Shown: piece by piece, positions 1 to 11,059 of the stretch | How positions within the stretch are numbered: position 1 is the stretch's first letter | Layout of the letters: each line of letters begins with the position of its first letter | Source: Cladochytrium replicatum | Lineage: Eukaryota; Chytridiomycota; Chytridiomycetes; Cladochytriales; Cladochytriaceae | Reading direction: 5' to 3' | Length of the DNA stretch: 64,000 nucleotides | Assembly (NCBI GenBank): GCA_025526935.1 | Contig: JAHLKD010000097.1 | Coordinates: forward strand, 1 to 64,000 | Position numbers and translations under genes: made by a program | The notes under the pieces: generated by a model | What the model was told of the DNA's origin: nothing | Seen by the model: the letters and a program-made list of their open reading frames with translations, nothing else | Database searches by the model: none

Positions 1-1188
1 GAAACAACTTCCTTTCAGAAGAAACAACATTTCTGGACTTTACAGGCGGCAGGGACACAAGTACGGCATTTACAGAGGAATGCCCGTCACTGCAAAGGTT
101 GATGAGTTCCAAGCGACCATCAAACGAGCAGATGAGGACCGTGAAAGGACAAAACAGGTCCTCAAACAGTCAGAACGACTGTTGAACATGACAAAAGATC
201 TTGAAGAGACTGCAATGAACGAGAGAAGGACCCGCATCGCAGCAGAAGTGCGAGAGAAGGCTCTCATTGATGAATTGGGCAGGGCGGGTGCATTGATTCA
301 GCACGGCGAGCACGAAGAGCTAGCAAGATTCAGGGAGATCACCGCGCAATGGAAAGGGAGAAGCAGGCAACTTCCCAGGAGATTTCACAATGGAAATCAC
401 GTGTGACCGCCCTGGAGGGAGAGCTTGCTGCTCTGAAACGACAGGCTGGTCATTCAGAAGCTGCAGCACCTGCGGCGCCAACATCAACAGGCGGCCTAAT
501 AAGCATATCGTCGGCTATCAAGGGGATTGGTAGAATTCCGAAGGTACATCGAACCAGTTCTCCAACGAGTTCCCTTGCATTGCTTAGCCTGCAGCAGCAT
601 CGTCGTACGGCTATCCTTTTGGTGAAAGAGGTCATCCAGGGTATCTGCTTCCAGATGCATAAGATCAATGAGGTTATTTATGACCTTAAATTGCCGTCTC
701 TTCCACCAGCAATCAAGTACGTCAATGTAAACTACGAAGTCCTCTCCCGAAATGAGTTTTTACGGCCCATATTTGTTGAATCAGACGACCGCTCAAGCCG
801 AATATCAACTTCAAGTAGCAGTTCTCGGAGCAGCCTTACTCTTCTTAGGGTGCACATTTTGCTCGGAAACTGGATACGGCACAATAATTCGCTAAGTACG
901 TCTGCCACTATCTATCGCATGTTCAGGGCATTAGTGGATGCATATCCTTCTGAGTGGCTAAGGTTCTGGACGGCATACATCGGGCATCTTTCGTCCATAA
1001 CGCTCCCTGAGGTGGATTGGAAACCTTGGAAGACAGGTTTAGCCAAGGATTTCATGCTTTCAAATGACGACATTGATCGGTTCATCAGGACTGGGTTGGT
1101 GAAGGACGTAACCAGTGGTGGATGGGACTCTGACGATATGAACCAGATACAGAAGCTGATTTGGGCTGTTCCACCTATCAACTTGTGA
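1..1188 (+). pseudogene. hAT-linked coiled-coil gene, copy 1 (3' part, frameshifted)
   Basis: This is the second copy of the gene at about 21300-22960, on the opposite strand. An open stretch from ATG 80 covers a charged, heptad-like coiled coil (motifs RADEDRERTKQVLKQSERLL and EETAMNERRTRIAAEVREKA). A second frame from about 349 to the stop at 1186-1188 gives a 270-residue C-terminal domain with no recognisable family. Compared with the other copy, bases are missing near 24, 50 and 345, each shifting the frame. The C-terminal frame here is intact, whereas copy 2 is broken there. The 5' half is outside the window. The function is unknown, and I recognise no transposase, nuclease or polymerase motif. 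Confidence 0.7.
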
Positions 1189-1473
1189 TTGCTCAGTGGA
1201 GTTTTGTTTCTTTTTACGATAGTGTTTCTAAAATACACACTGTCCACACAGACACAAAGTGTTCATGTAAATATCCGTGGTCTAACTCAAAATTCAATCA
1301 ATCCTCTCCTGGGCAGCAAAAACCCGGCGGGTCAGGGTCGGGTACGGGTTTCAACCACTTCGGGTCCGGGTATTCCCTTTGTACCCGTCAGTGACCCGGC
1401 GGGTCCCCAGACAAACACGACCCGACCCAAAGGGTTTGGTGCGGGTCGCCACTGAAACCCGGACCCGACCCGG

Positions 1474-1488
1474 ACCCGCCGAACCTTA
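1474..1488. repeat. hAT terminal inverted repeat, copy 1
   Basis: The 15 bases are the reverse complement of TAAGGTTCGGCGGGT, identical to the left terminus of the complete element at 20987-21001. Confidence 0.85.
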
Positions 1489-1548
1489 TTCAGCAGTATG
1501 GCTTGTCACTAAGCTACAGTTCCCAATAAGTAAATATTTCTGTGAGTC

Positions 1549-1876
1549 CTAAATAGTGCTTCAATCAGACGATGGATTCTTTGTTGCTAAACGGGAACGA
1601 ACAAAGAAAAACCTTTGACCTGACATAATGTGTAATATGAGTAATATTACCACATAGAAGACACGTAAGCATGTGTTTCCACCATCATAAATACATATTA
1701 CTCTTCCTGAGTAAACGATTGTTATCACCTTAACAATTATAACTGGCAGATCTCTCTGCATCCCGCATAGAGAACCCCTGGAGGTCTCCAGTCTATCCGC
1801 TATGTCATAGTGTTATGTGTATGGCTGTTAAAGTGACTGCAGTAATAGAGTCCTGAAACATTCATAATCCAACATG
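1549..1876 (+). repeat. Dispersed ~320-bp repeat, copy 1
   Basis: The stretch aligns over its length with 29178-29495 and over its right half with 46640-46805. Shared blocks include CATCATAAATACATA, TAGAGAAC(C/T)CCTGGA and TCTCCAGTCTATCC, and the right edge in all three is ATAATCCAACA. No coding capacity, tRNA-like promoter or terminal inverted repeat was found. It could be a non-autonomous element or a solo LTR, and the edges are approximate. Confidence 0.7.
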
Positions 1877-2026
1877 GTTAAGATCTTCTCCGGGACCGTT
1901 CGAATCTGTTTTTCTTCTCAATCTTTTCTTCCGAACATGCCCTCTAATCTTAACTAACCCTAGGTGCTTTTTGTTCGTAGAATTCCATTGTTTGCATTCA
2001 CAGCCGTATTCACGTTTCCTACATAT

Positions 2027-2300
2027 CACTCGGACATGGCCCCAAAAGCAACATAGACACAAGGTGCTCCAGCCAATACAAAGCAGCTAGCAAATAACAG
2101 AAATCATTGTTGGATCTCTTACAAGAGCACCGCCAACACCTTTTAAATTGAGTGAGCGAGCCACAATTTGTCCAAAAACAGTGCTTTGCTCAGAAAAATG
2201 GTCTTTGCATGTTGACAAAAAGTTAAAATACTTTAACACATGCATTGAACAACTTGGGTCTTTGGTTGGATGAGAATGAAACTTCATTACTTGGCTCAGA
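2027..2300 (-). pseudogene. C-terminal relic of the multi-TM family at 2321-3618
   Basis: On the minus strand this encodes the end GAPCVYVAFGAMSE-stop, which matches the C terminus GALCAYVAIKAMSE-stop of the neighbouring gene. A hydrophobic run (FASCFVLAG) precedes it, but no long reading frame extends upstream. It is a degraded tandem copy of the last exon. Confidence 0.55.
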
Positions 2301-2320
2301 CTTGCTTTGAATCCAATATT

Positions 2321-3618
2321 TCACTCAGACATGGCTTTAATAGCAACGTAAGCACAAAGTGCTCCTGACAATAAAAATGCAGGAATAAAATAGAACACTT
2401 CTTTGAGCGGAGTGCTGTGGAAGCGAACGATATGGTCTTTCGGTCCCAAATTGTACGCTAAGCAATTAAATGAGTAACTAGTCACCACATACACCATTAC
2501 ACCATCCCTAACTTACCAAATAGTCCGTAGAGTGGGAAAGCTAAGAAGTAAGTCGAGACAAACACCAAGTTTGCTTCGAAGCTGGGGCTGAATGTCACAA
2601 GCACATTCCCGACGAGGTGGAAAAACGAAGCCCAAAACAGAAGCGAAATGCGCTTGTATAAAGGACTGTCGCTTACGTGATCCCCTTCATATTCTTCTTC
2701 GTTGAGCAGCGCCTGGCGATCCGAGACAGAGTTTGAGTGATGCGAGCGGTTGGCGAAGTATAGGCGAGCGAAATAGAAAACCAAAAGAAAGTCACTGATC
2801 AAACCCTGGAACTTGAAGAATAGGGCATCGACCGGCCATGGAGCTGCAGTGCAAATGGCCCAGACCAGCGAGACGTAAGGGATAATAATTGGGTACGTGA
2901 TCTTGTATCTGAGTAGAAGATCGGTTGAGCGTGCTTGCTAAAAGATAGGAAGATCTCTTACCCGTCAGTGCGCGTCAGCAAGATAAGTATTGCCACTTCA
3001 GAGGCGTTGTGTTGCGCCAGCTGTAGCGAAGATCTTGCTAAGGTCAAAGAAGAGTACTGTGATGATTGAAAGGAAAGTCGACTGTCCGAAGTGAAGACAT
3101 ATGAGTGAACTTCAACAACGGGGAAGTGTTTTCCTTACCAAAATGTACACCAGAATGAAATTAACGAGTGCCTCTCGTGAAACGTACTCTGCCCTCAACG
3201 TTTCGGTAAGACTGACTTTGAATTTGTTGGTGGAGATGTTGTATCGCTTGGCTAGGATAACACTAATAACCTGGAGACACTAGTTTAGAAATGAAGTTCG
3301 GTAGGGATAGCACAGTACCATCGCGAGCATCGTGGCGATCTGCGATGCGATGAATGCATCCAAAGGAAATACTACAATGATCATGATCAGCACACAGAAA
3401 CAAATGAAGGTCGGGTTTTTCTTACCAGGCTCATCGGGCCTCCAGGTAGGAGTTCCGAACAGGCTCTTCCCCTGTGGAGGCGGTGCTGGCAGTGAGATCA
3501 TGTTCAGATGCAGTTTGGATGCTGGAAGCTGGACCACTGGCGGGCTTGTTACCTTGGGCTTAAAGCATTTTAACACGCCACAACATACAACCGCATGCAG
3601 ATCAGCTGGTGGCTCCAT
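2321..3618 (-). CDS. Lineage-specific multi-membrane-segment protein (gene A), possible frameshift
   Basis: I do not recognise the family. The start is ATG at 3618 (MEPPADLHAVVCCG). Exons are joined by short GT..AG introns: a first exon ending in a hydrophobic helix (ICFCVLIMIIVVFPLDAF), one with ILAKRYNISTNKFK and LVNFILVYIL, one with ILILLTRTDG, one with YPIIIPYVSLVWAICTAAP, ISDFLLVFYFARLYFANR and FPLYGLF, and a last exon ending YVAIKAMSE. That gives six or more hydrophobic segments. Near 3015-3025 the frame breaks by two bases relative to the relative at 4290-4440, so this copy may be dead or hold a sequence error. Two further damaged copies flank it (2027-2300 and 3801-4440), which marks a decaying tandem cluster. 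Confidence 0.5.
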
Positions 3619-3800
3619 CACCGTCAGAACAAATTTTTCGTGCAGGCTTCATTGGTGTGCAAATAATGTGGAGACAAGTTATCACTATTAACTTTTAAGA
3701 AAAGGCTTCACGAAAGCATAGCCCACCAACGCCGCAATAACTGCTTAGTGCTGGGGAAACAAATCATATGATCTCTCGGGAAGACTGCAGCATACACCGG

Positions 3801-4180
3801 TTAACTAAAACAGCCAGCTTCAGCTTCGGGAGCAACGAACATACCAAACAGTCCGTAGATAGGAAACGCAATCGCAAAGCTTCCAATAAAGACCAAAACG
3901 CTCAGCTCGGGCTGAATGTCGCAAACCAAGCTGTGTGGAATTGTAGATGCTAGGACCAAAAACATGATGCGTTTATAAAAAGGACCCTCATACTCATCTT
4001 GGAAATAGTGACACCTGTTAGCAAGGTGGAGTCGGACTGTGCAGACGAATAGAAGAAAATCGCTGATGAGACCTTGGAACTCGAAGAATCCGGCGTCGAA
4101 TGGGCACGGCGCTGCTGTGCTGACAGCCCACACAACCGGTAAGTACGTAAGTATAATGGGATACACGATCAAAAAGCTGC
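3801..4180 (-). pseudogene. Gene A paralogue, C-terminal part (gene B, minus-strand piece)
   Basis: This minus-strand frame is a clear paralogue of the 3' half of gene A. It shares YPIILTYLPVVWAVSTAAP, FEFQGLISDFLLFVC, RLHLANR and AFPIYGLFG in the same order, including hydrophobic segments at the same spacing. The expected upstream exon (with the LLTRTDG motif) is not on this strand; it appears on the plus strand just to the right. The N-terminal exon was not found. Confidence 0.55.
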
Positions 4181-4289
4181 AACATGATGTTGTGAGCTGT
4201 GAGCTTGCTGATGATACTATGCCTGACCGTTGATGAACCTAATCCTTGTTAGTTTACATAATGGTGAGCAAATATACGAATCGTTGAAT

Positions 4290-4440
4290 CCTAATCTGAT
4301 TGCAACAGGCAACGATCATATCAGCGGTCTTCGAGTTGACCTTTGATAATTTGAGCACGATGTTTGCGATGTTTGGTGCCCTCCACAATGCCGCGGAGGT
4401 AGCTCTCATCATTTTGTTGACACGTACGGATGGGTACTCG
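4290..4440 (+). pseudogene. Gene A paralogue, inverted internal exon (gene B, plus-strand piece)
   Basis: The plus strand reads AVFELTFDNLSTMFAMFGAL, then HNAAEVALIILLTRTDG. This matches the gene A exon that contains FFDLSKIFA and HNASEVAILILLTRTDG on the minus strand. The piece is therefore inverted relative to the adjacent 3801-4180 fragment. An acceptor-like CAG precedes it (about 4310) and a donor-like GGTACT follows the DG codons (about 4437), so a former exon was probably carried in the inversion. Confidence 0.5.
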
Positions 4441-5025
4441 TGGGATGTAATCGTCACTGGTAATACTGGTCTTGAACAGGCTCATTTTCTCTTGGTTATG
4501 GAAAAATATGAATCGCTTTTCAATGTGTCTTTCGTTGAAGAGGAACTTAGCCCAACCATGAGTTCAGTGGCTCTAGTATTACCGTAGCCAGAATGGTTGC
4601 TAACAAGGATCGCCCAGCGGGAATACTTGAAAAGACCGGTCAGAACCAACGTTGACTCAGTGGACCCGCTCAATCATTACCCGGACCTTCCGGTCACCGT
4701 GCCGCTAGACTCAGCATACCTGTTGCTTGAGGAGGAGGAGACGGGAATGAGAACGTAGAAAGCATCTGCAGTTGGATTCTGCAAGCCGAGAGTGTTTTAA
4801 TCGTTTTCGGCCGGCCCTGATTAAGATCAAATTCTTTTCAAGACACCAATAAAAAAACAGTAGTGCTGAAGCCCAAGTGATAACACGCATAGATTGCGTT
4901 CTGTTGTCTTTGGGTGCCAAAATAAAATGTTTAAAGTTTTTTGGGCACAGATGTGTGGATTCCCAAAATCAACTTAGTTCGAGAGAAGTCATATCATCGT
5001 ATATTCAGAAAAAACAGGTGATTGT

Positions 5026-5560
5026 TCAAGAGCTTCGATTCCGGTTGCGCAAAGCCGCAGGAATGGCCTGGAGCTGATCAAACTCCTGCTTGGTTGCGAT
5101 CTCCTTTTCGACCTGGGTGATGTAAGGAGAGAGGTATGGGACATCCTAAGTACAGTTCTCGTTAGGATGACAAAAAGAAGTTGTGTTGTGTACATCTTTA
5201 ATAATTACCTCCTCCGGCTTGGTCCAAAGTTCCTTCGGAAGCGGCTTCTCGGTGGCAGACGCCTGGAACATGCGTCGAATACGGAAGAGCCTCTCCTGGA
5301 ACTCCTGGTGAGGCAACCGGCGAAGCGCTTCGATCATAATCGGGTTCTCCTCTGGAATTAGGTCGTCGTACCTCACACCTAGAATTCATCATTAACCGTT
5401 AGTCATCATTTAACAGTAATTCGTTAGCCAGTTGAAGAGCTAATTTTCATTTTTTAAACTGACCTTTCTGGCGGTAGCCCATTTGTGTGGACCAGTATGC
5501 TGACAGATTCTCAATGCTCTTGGTGCTCTTAGCAGCCTTGAGTGCTTTAAGGAGCGACAT
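5026..5560 (-). CDS. QCR7: Cytochrome b-c1 complex subunit 7 (QCR7 / UQCRB)
   Basis: This is a small matrix-side subunit of mitochondrial respiratory complex III. Three exons (5560-5464, 5378-5209, 5145-5026) with GT..AG introns give 128 residues, very close to yeast Qcr7 (127). The protein starts MSLLKALKAAKSTKS and contains the family signature GVRYDDLIPEENPIMIEALR, then LPHQEFQERLFRIRRMFQAS, LPKELWT and the C-terminal YLSPYITQVEKE. The start is the only ATG that keeps the usual N-terminal length. The exon phases agree with the frame across both introns. No motif is missing. It is unrelated to its neighbours. Confidence 0.95.
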
Positions 5561-7298
5561 CGTTCTACTGACATCGTCAACAAGCAAGCGTTAGTTTGTA
5601 TTCCAGCGTCAGCTCTCCACTGGCTTCAACTCACGATCGGGTTTTCTCAAACTCAGCCACACCCTGCTCCTCCCGTGCTTTTCACCATTTTGAGAGCATT
5701 TCGAATATGTGTCTAGGAACTATGCATATGCTAAACGGCAATTTGCATAGCCCATTTTTTGGCTCGATAACTTCCATGTAGCAAATAGTGGCTTGTGCAC
5801 ACACAAAGTTCATTTTGCTCGTTGCGGGCCTTACCCCTCATCGAATTTCTGCGCTGGCATAGCGCCCTATCAGCAGCTGGCAAAAAGAAAATAAACCTAT
5901 CGACGAAAGCCCAAGAAAACTTCCTGCCAAACATTGGCCAGCTACCAATTCGCCACAACTATTGGTTTTAGCCAATTAATCAACTGAATTTCCATACAAG
6001 CATTGATTGCTCAGTGAGATAGGGAGCCATGTCCTGGGTGTTTTATCTTCGGCGCATTTGGCAGTTGCATAGACACTGCATTTCCCAAAATAAATTGGAC
6101 TGCTTTGGAGTTATATGGAGTGCATTCCCCATACTTTACCCCAACACACGATGCCCATTCACAAGCAATCTTATATTGTAAATTCCCACCACCATCTCAA
6201 GCTGAGAATTTGTAGCTCTCATCAACAGCCTTACTCACAAACTCCAACTCCTTCCCAGTGTCTGCCTGACTGATGGGTTACCGCGGCTATCCGATGTAAT
6301 TCCAAAAATTAAGATTCGGCCAGCTGACACCCTTAACAAAGTTGGAATCACAATGGTGCACGAATCAAATTGGAACTTGTGGAGGTGGAATGCCTTATAC
6401 GAGGTGGAGTGCAAAAGAGAACTAACCCTTGCTATAGCGAACTGACGCTAAGCGCGTGCAGATCTCCCTTCTAGTTTCACCACAGTAGCTTTCATCTCAG
6501 GGCAACATCCACCTTTGAATTGATTGGTATTAAACGTATGCAGCTTGGTGCTCCAGCTTGTCAGACTGAACAAGTTGTGCTCTTTTCTCTGTCCTCAAAA
6601 ACGGCAGATATATGTATACTCAATGATGGCCAAGGGATCCTAAATCGTGTGCATTTGGGGTGTACTACAAAATTTTGGTTTGGAACACTTCAATGGTCAT
6701 TGAGTTTCGACAGAACTTGCATCCGTTCCACCTTGCACACTGGAACCGTCGGCAAACGCCGCTGAAGTTCGAACATAAAGAACACGGATGTTTGCCATTG
6801 TTTTGTGGATTGTCTCAGTATAGAGATCGATCTGAGTGCGGGATGTCAATCGAGCAGTTGAAGGAGTAAACAAACTCAATACATATTCACAGTATTACTT
6901 ACTCTATTACACTCTTGTGAAAAGGAATGTTACAGGCACAACTAAATTGGGAAGTCCAGAAACTCCAATTTCTAATCTCGCCAGTGTTGAAAACAATTGG
7001 TCTTCTTTGTTTCAATGCAAATATGAATAACTTTCTTTTCTCCATGACCTGCAAATCATGTCGATATATAAAACGCGAATGGGGATAGTGGGGTCCGCAC
7101 CAGTTGAACAAAACACCAAAACCTTTGCCGAATGGAACTCTTTCTCTTTTTCAAAGTGGTTTGAAAAATGTCCGCCAACTCCCAACCACACACACCAGTA
7201 CCCAACAGGAATAAAAGGGAAATTAAACGACGCCTAAAAATGACACCTTTGCAAGAAGACGACACATTGCAAGAGGAGTGAAAGTTTCAAACCAACTT
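5561..7298. other. Intergenic region, no gene recognised
   Basis: About 1.7 kb. Only short open frames without recognisable motifs or consistent splice signals were seen, the longest 81 codons at 6520-6765 on the plus strand. It would include the QCR7 promoter and the 3' flank of the Frizzled-like gene. Confidence 0.5.
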
Positions 7299-10050
7299 CT
7301 ACCATTGGTCTTTTTCTCTCTGCTGCTGTCTTTGCTGGTACTGGTACTGCTGAATCTGCTCGCCGCCTCTATATGCCTGCTCATACCCTGCGCCGTAACC
7401 CGCATCATACCCTCCATACCCACCACCCCCGCTCCCGCTTCCGGCGTAACCACCCTGCGCACTCCCCGCGTAACCTCCCTGCGCGCTCCCCGCGTATCCA
7501 CCCACCGCACTGCCCCCGTACCCTCCATACTGGTTCGCCCCGCTCGTGTAAGAGGCTTCGGTCCCAACACTCATCTTGCGTCTCGCATCCTCTCCAAACG
7601 GCGGAGGCGCGTTCCCACCTCCCGTCGACGATCCCGCGAGCGACACGACGTCAGCGGTCTGCACGATCGGCCTCGCGACATTGCTGACCTGAAGCGCTTT
7701 TGCCCCCGGAGAAAGCATCCCGGTGCTCTGGTTGCCAGGTGCGTTCCACCGCGGCGGGGACACCGAGGACGGTTGCGATGGTGGGTAGGCTGGGTTGTAG
7801 GTTGCAGAGTTGTAGGGCATGCCGTTCGTGAGACCCTCCTGCGAGACAGAGTACTTTGTATTTGAAAAGCCGTCGGAGATGGAGGCTGCAGAGCTGCCGT
7901 TGTAGGCGGATTTGCCGAGGACCCCTGCGTCGTCGTCAAATCCGAAAGGTTTGCCGGTGTTGTTGTAGTTCACCCCGGCGTTCTGGACACGCGCGTTGCC
8001 GAGCCAGCCGACGTTGTTATCATCAAACTTGTCGTTCATCTCGAAGCCTCCGCCGTTGCTGTTGTTTCGGGTGACCTTTCGTCCCATTTTATTGTTGGAG
8101 CTAGTTTGAGAGGATGGGGACCCGTGGTTGCGCCGGAAGACAACGTCCCGCCATTCGGTGAAGATGACTTTCCGTGCACCAAAGACGAAGAAGATCCAGA
8201 GACCGACGGTGTTGACAGCGACATCACTGACGAGGTGGAGTGTGAAGCTCGGAAGGGAGGACTCGGCGTAGGTTGTGAAACAAGTTTCGAAACCCTGCTT
8301 TGTGAAAATACACTTCACGAACGTTGCAAGCCAAGGGTTTGCCTCGAGCTTTTGCGAAAGGGACGTTGTCGGGTCTGCAAGGGATCCGGCCTTGAGGGAC
8401 ACGTCAAGGAAGGCAACCAGCCAGTAGATGGTAAAGGTTGCAACAAACACTACAGCAAGCGCCATCGCACGCCACTGGAGATAGAACGCCTGAAGGATCC
8501 GCTTGGATTCGCGAGCAGTTGACGATGCAGTTGAGATCTGAGAAGTGTTATGAGGTGCGTTACGAGCTTTGAATGCTGACCGGGCGATTTGGACGAAAGT
8601 GGCCAGATGCAAAAGCGCAGCCGGGTATACCAGTGCAGCGAGTGGATAGAAGAAGTAGTAATTGGCAATATCTGAGGAGATAAGACAAGTCGCACCCCAG
8701 GAGTAGTCCAGCGAATTCTTCACCGCCGCCACTATGACCAGAGCGATTGGGATACCGAACGTGAGAACTTGGAAGTACATGAAGTAGGTTTCAAGGTACG
8801 ATTTGCCCCATACGATTTGCTGCACAAAATGACGGTGAGCGTTCAATCTGAGGCAATAACGAAATACCACTTACCACGTGCAAGTTAAAGATCAAATAGG
8901 CTGTCCAAACACAAGCGCCAGTGGTGAAAAGAACCAACGCACCGCCTTGAACTCCACAGAAAATGTTTGTGTCCATTCTACTTTCCTCGAAATCTGAGAC
9001 GCACTGCACCGCCTTGGGGTACCCAAAGCTCACCAACCCCGATAGCATCCACGCAAAGATGCATCCGGATACAAAAAGCACTGTAAGAGCAGGATGGTTG
9101 CGCTTTCCAGGCAGAACACAGTATGAAACAAACACGAAACCGATACCCAACGCACTGACAATACGAATGCCAAAGAAGATCATATTTGCTGTGTTGTACG
9201 GGTAGCGCTGAGGCGGGTATAGAGATTCGACGCGGGGGCAAGGAAGGCAACACGTTCCAATGCAGGTGATTTTTGGATTCTTCTGTCCTGCTAAGGCTGC
9301 GGTCGGAGAGTAAATGAACGGTTCTGCGCAAGAGTTGCTTTCAATCGCTCCAAAGAGGGCTAGAGGAGAAATAGATTACAGGTCAGCAAAAACAATGGGT
9401 AACCCCTTCTCACAGTGATCTACGCAAAATCTTTACTCATTTCTTAAATTAACACACTCCACTTCATCGCCCGTTGTACGCACCGGTGTTAGTGGCTGCT
9501 GGAGGATTAACGCAGCCAGTAGCATTCGAGCCGTATGGAACGTTGATTTTTGCTCCAGCCTGGCGAGGATTGTCGATTTGCAAAAGCACGTCACAACTCG
9601 GCAGAGTCTGGTTGAGCAGAGCGAAGGGAGCGGCACAAGCAACCCGAACTGTCTCACACACGGACTGACAAGGCAGGATAACGGTAGAAGCGGGAGCCTG
9701 CTGGTTTGAACATTGGGGGTACGCCTTCATGCATGCCAGGACATGCAGCGAGTCTACGCAGGTCTGGAAAGCCGGGCGGAAAGGGAGAAGTGGGGCAAGG
9801 CTTTGGGTTATAGAAGCGTCGAGGGCGGAGATGTTCGCTAGGAGAGCGGGTTTGTATGTTACGACTGAGGAGCATATTGAGCCCGAGTAGGTTGCGCATG
9901 GCAGAGTGAGGTTGGCGAGGATCTGCGCAACTTGGGCATTTGCTGTCGAAGTGGGAAGTTAGTTTTGGGGCATATTGACGACTTAAGTTGAGGCATACCT
10001 GACGAGGAGACGAGCAGCAAGCCTGCGCAGAGCAGAAGAGCCAGTGGCAT
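7299..10050 (-). CDS. Frizzled/Smoothened-like seven-transmembrane receptor
   Basis: The start at 10050 begins a signal peptide (MPLALLLCAGLLLVSSS). An intron of about 50 bp follows. The next exon encodes a cysteine-rich Frizzled-type domain: CATYSGSIC, CVDSLHVLACMKAYPQC, then CQSVCETVRVAC and CDVL. The following exons carry CCLPCPRVESLYPP and seven hydrophobic helices, including MIFFGIRIVSALGIGFVFVS, ALTVLFVSGCIFAWMLSGL and FGIPIALVIVAAV, and a last helix VGLWIFFVFGARK. The helix region contains a WGATCLISSD loop. The cytosolic tail is long (over 250 residues), with Gly/Ser/Tyr repeats of the type GGYAGSAQ. Frizzled-like receptors occur in amoebae and some early-diverging fungi. No canonical KTxxxW motif follows helix 7 (here RKVIFTEW), so Dishevelled-type coupling is not supported. 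The ligand is unknown. Confidence 0.88.
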
Positions 10051-11059
10051 TGGTAGCAAAGCGAGAAAGCTGACAGCTCACGAGGGTTGAGATTGCAAAG
10101 TTCACCTTCAGGGCGAGACGGTTGCCAAAATTTGCCACATCGCCAAATCAGACTAATTTATTATTTGTTAATTTCTTATCAGTTAAAATGTCACGCGAAA
10201 AAGAAAAGGGTTTTGACAAATTTGGACACACCTGATGTTGTGTGAGCCTCCACAAATAGGAGAACACTACCTGTGAGCTGTGCGTCATGGGGAGAGCATA
10301 ATTTAAACAGCAGGTGGGCTGAATGGTGGTTGAATACTGCAGTGCTGGTGATTTCCTGGAAACACGTCGGATCCGGGTCAAATTTGGTCTGCTCTCGGGG
10401 TGCCACTTCGTGGAATGCCGCAGCAAGTTGTCGGCAGTTCGGTGGTATAAGTTATTGTTTTCGCTATGCTTGCCCAGTGTCTCCATCGTTCATCACAGTA
10501 TTCAATTTTAAAGTTTGTTTGAGGTTCGCAACGTTTTTGTATTGCAAAACATTACACCTGCCGGATTTCAGTCCTTTTGAATTAAGCTCCGGGCTGATAG
10601 TAGCGAAATTCGTGCAGCCTCTTGATAGCTAGCTTAAAAGGCTCCGCTGGCGAGAATTCTTCTTTCCAACCTAGGACAAAGATGGGCATTTTTGGATACA
10701 GCACAAACGACAATGTTAGTGGCTGTGTGATTAGACAATAATACAGGTCTATCCACACAGGCACCTTGAGAGAGGACAGAGAGAGATCTTGGGTAGACAT
10801 GTACTTAAAGACAATAAATAACACACGTCTATCCATACAGTGTCTTCACAGATTAAGAGTTTTAACTTTCGCCACGCTCTCCCAACCAGCAACGGATGGG
10901 ATCACCACAGGTGGGGCACCTCGTATCATGGACTAATCTAGCTGATACAATCGGTTTTTGTCTTGAAAGATGGCCTTCAGTGCGGGCTAAGTCGTGACGG
11001 CACATTCAGTATTTGCATTTGGTCCATCATACCCAACATTCGTTTCTATTTTCACACTC
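10051..11059. other. Intergenic region upstream of the Frizzled-like gene
   Basis: About 1 kb. No gene with recognisable motifs. One 84-codon minus-strand frame (10582-10836) ends FKLAIKRLHEFRYYQPGA but matches nothing I know and lacks splice or family support. Confidence 0.4.

Larger units (their letters stand above)
1..1488. mobile_element. Terminal part of a hAT-type element (copy 1, truncated by window edge)
   Basis: This segment is a near-identical, inverted copy of the end of the complete element at 20987-27112. It holds the 3' part of the element-linked coiled-coil gene on the plus strand. A GGGTC/GACCC-rich subterminal stretch follows (about 1310-1480). The end is ...ACCCGCCGAACCTTA at 1474-1488, the exact reverse complement of the start of the other copy (TAAGGTTCGGCGGGT). 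The other end, the transposase and the matching target duplication would lie left of the window, so only one terminus is seen. The 8 bp outside the end are TTCAGCAG (1489-1496), which should recur at the far end if the copy is complete. Confidence 0.85.

Noticed and set aside
1310-1480. GGGTC-rich stretch read as a coding low-complexity protein
   Set aside because: The same stretch recurs at element ends on both strands and explains itself as hAT subterminal DNA.
1890-1915. B-box-like GTTCGAATC followed by a T-run, suggesting a tRNA or tRNA-derived element
   Set aside because: No plausible A box or cloverleaf arms could be placed upstream, and the surrounding sequence does not fold as a tRNA by eye.
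7278-7865. Long plus-strand open frame rich in Arg, Pro and His
   Set aside because: It is the shadow of the Gly/Tyr-rich tail of the Frizzled-like receptor on the other strand, caused by codon composition.
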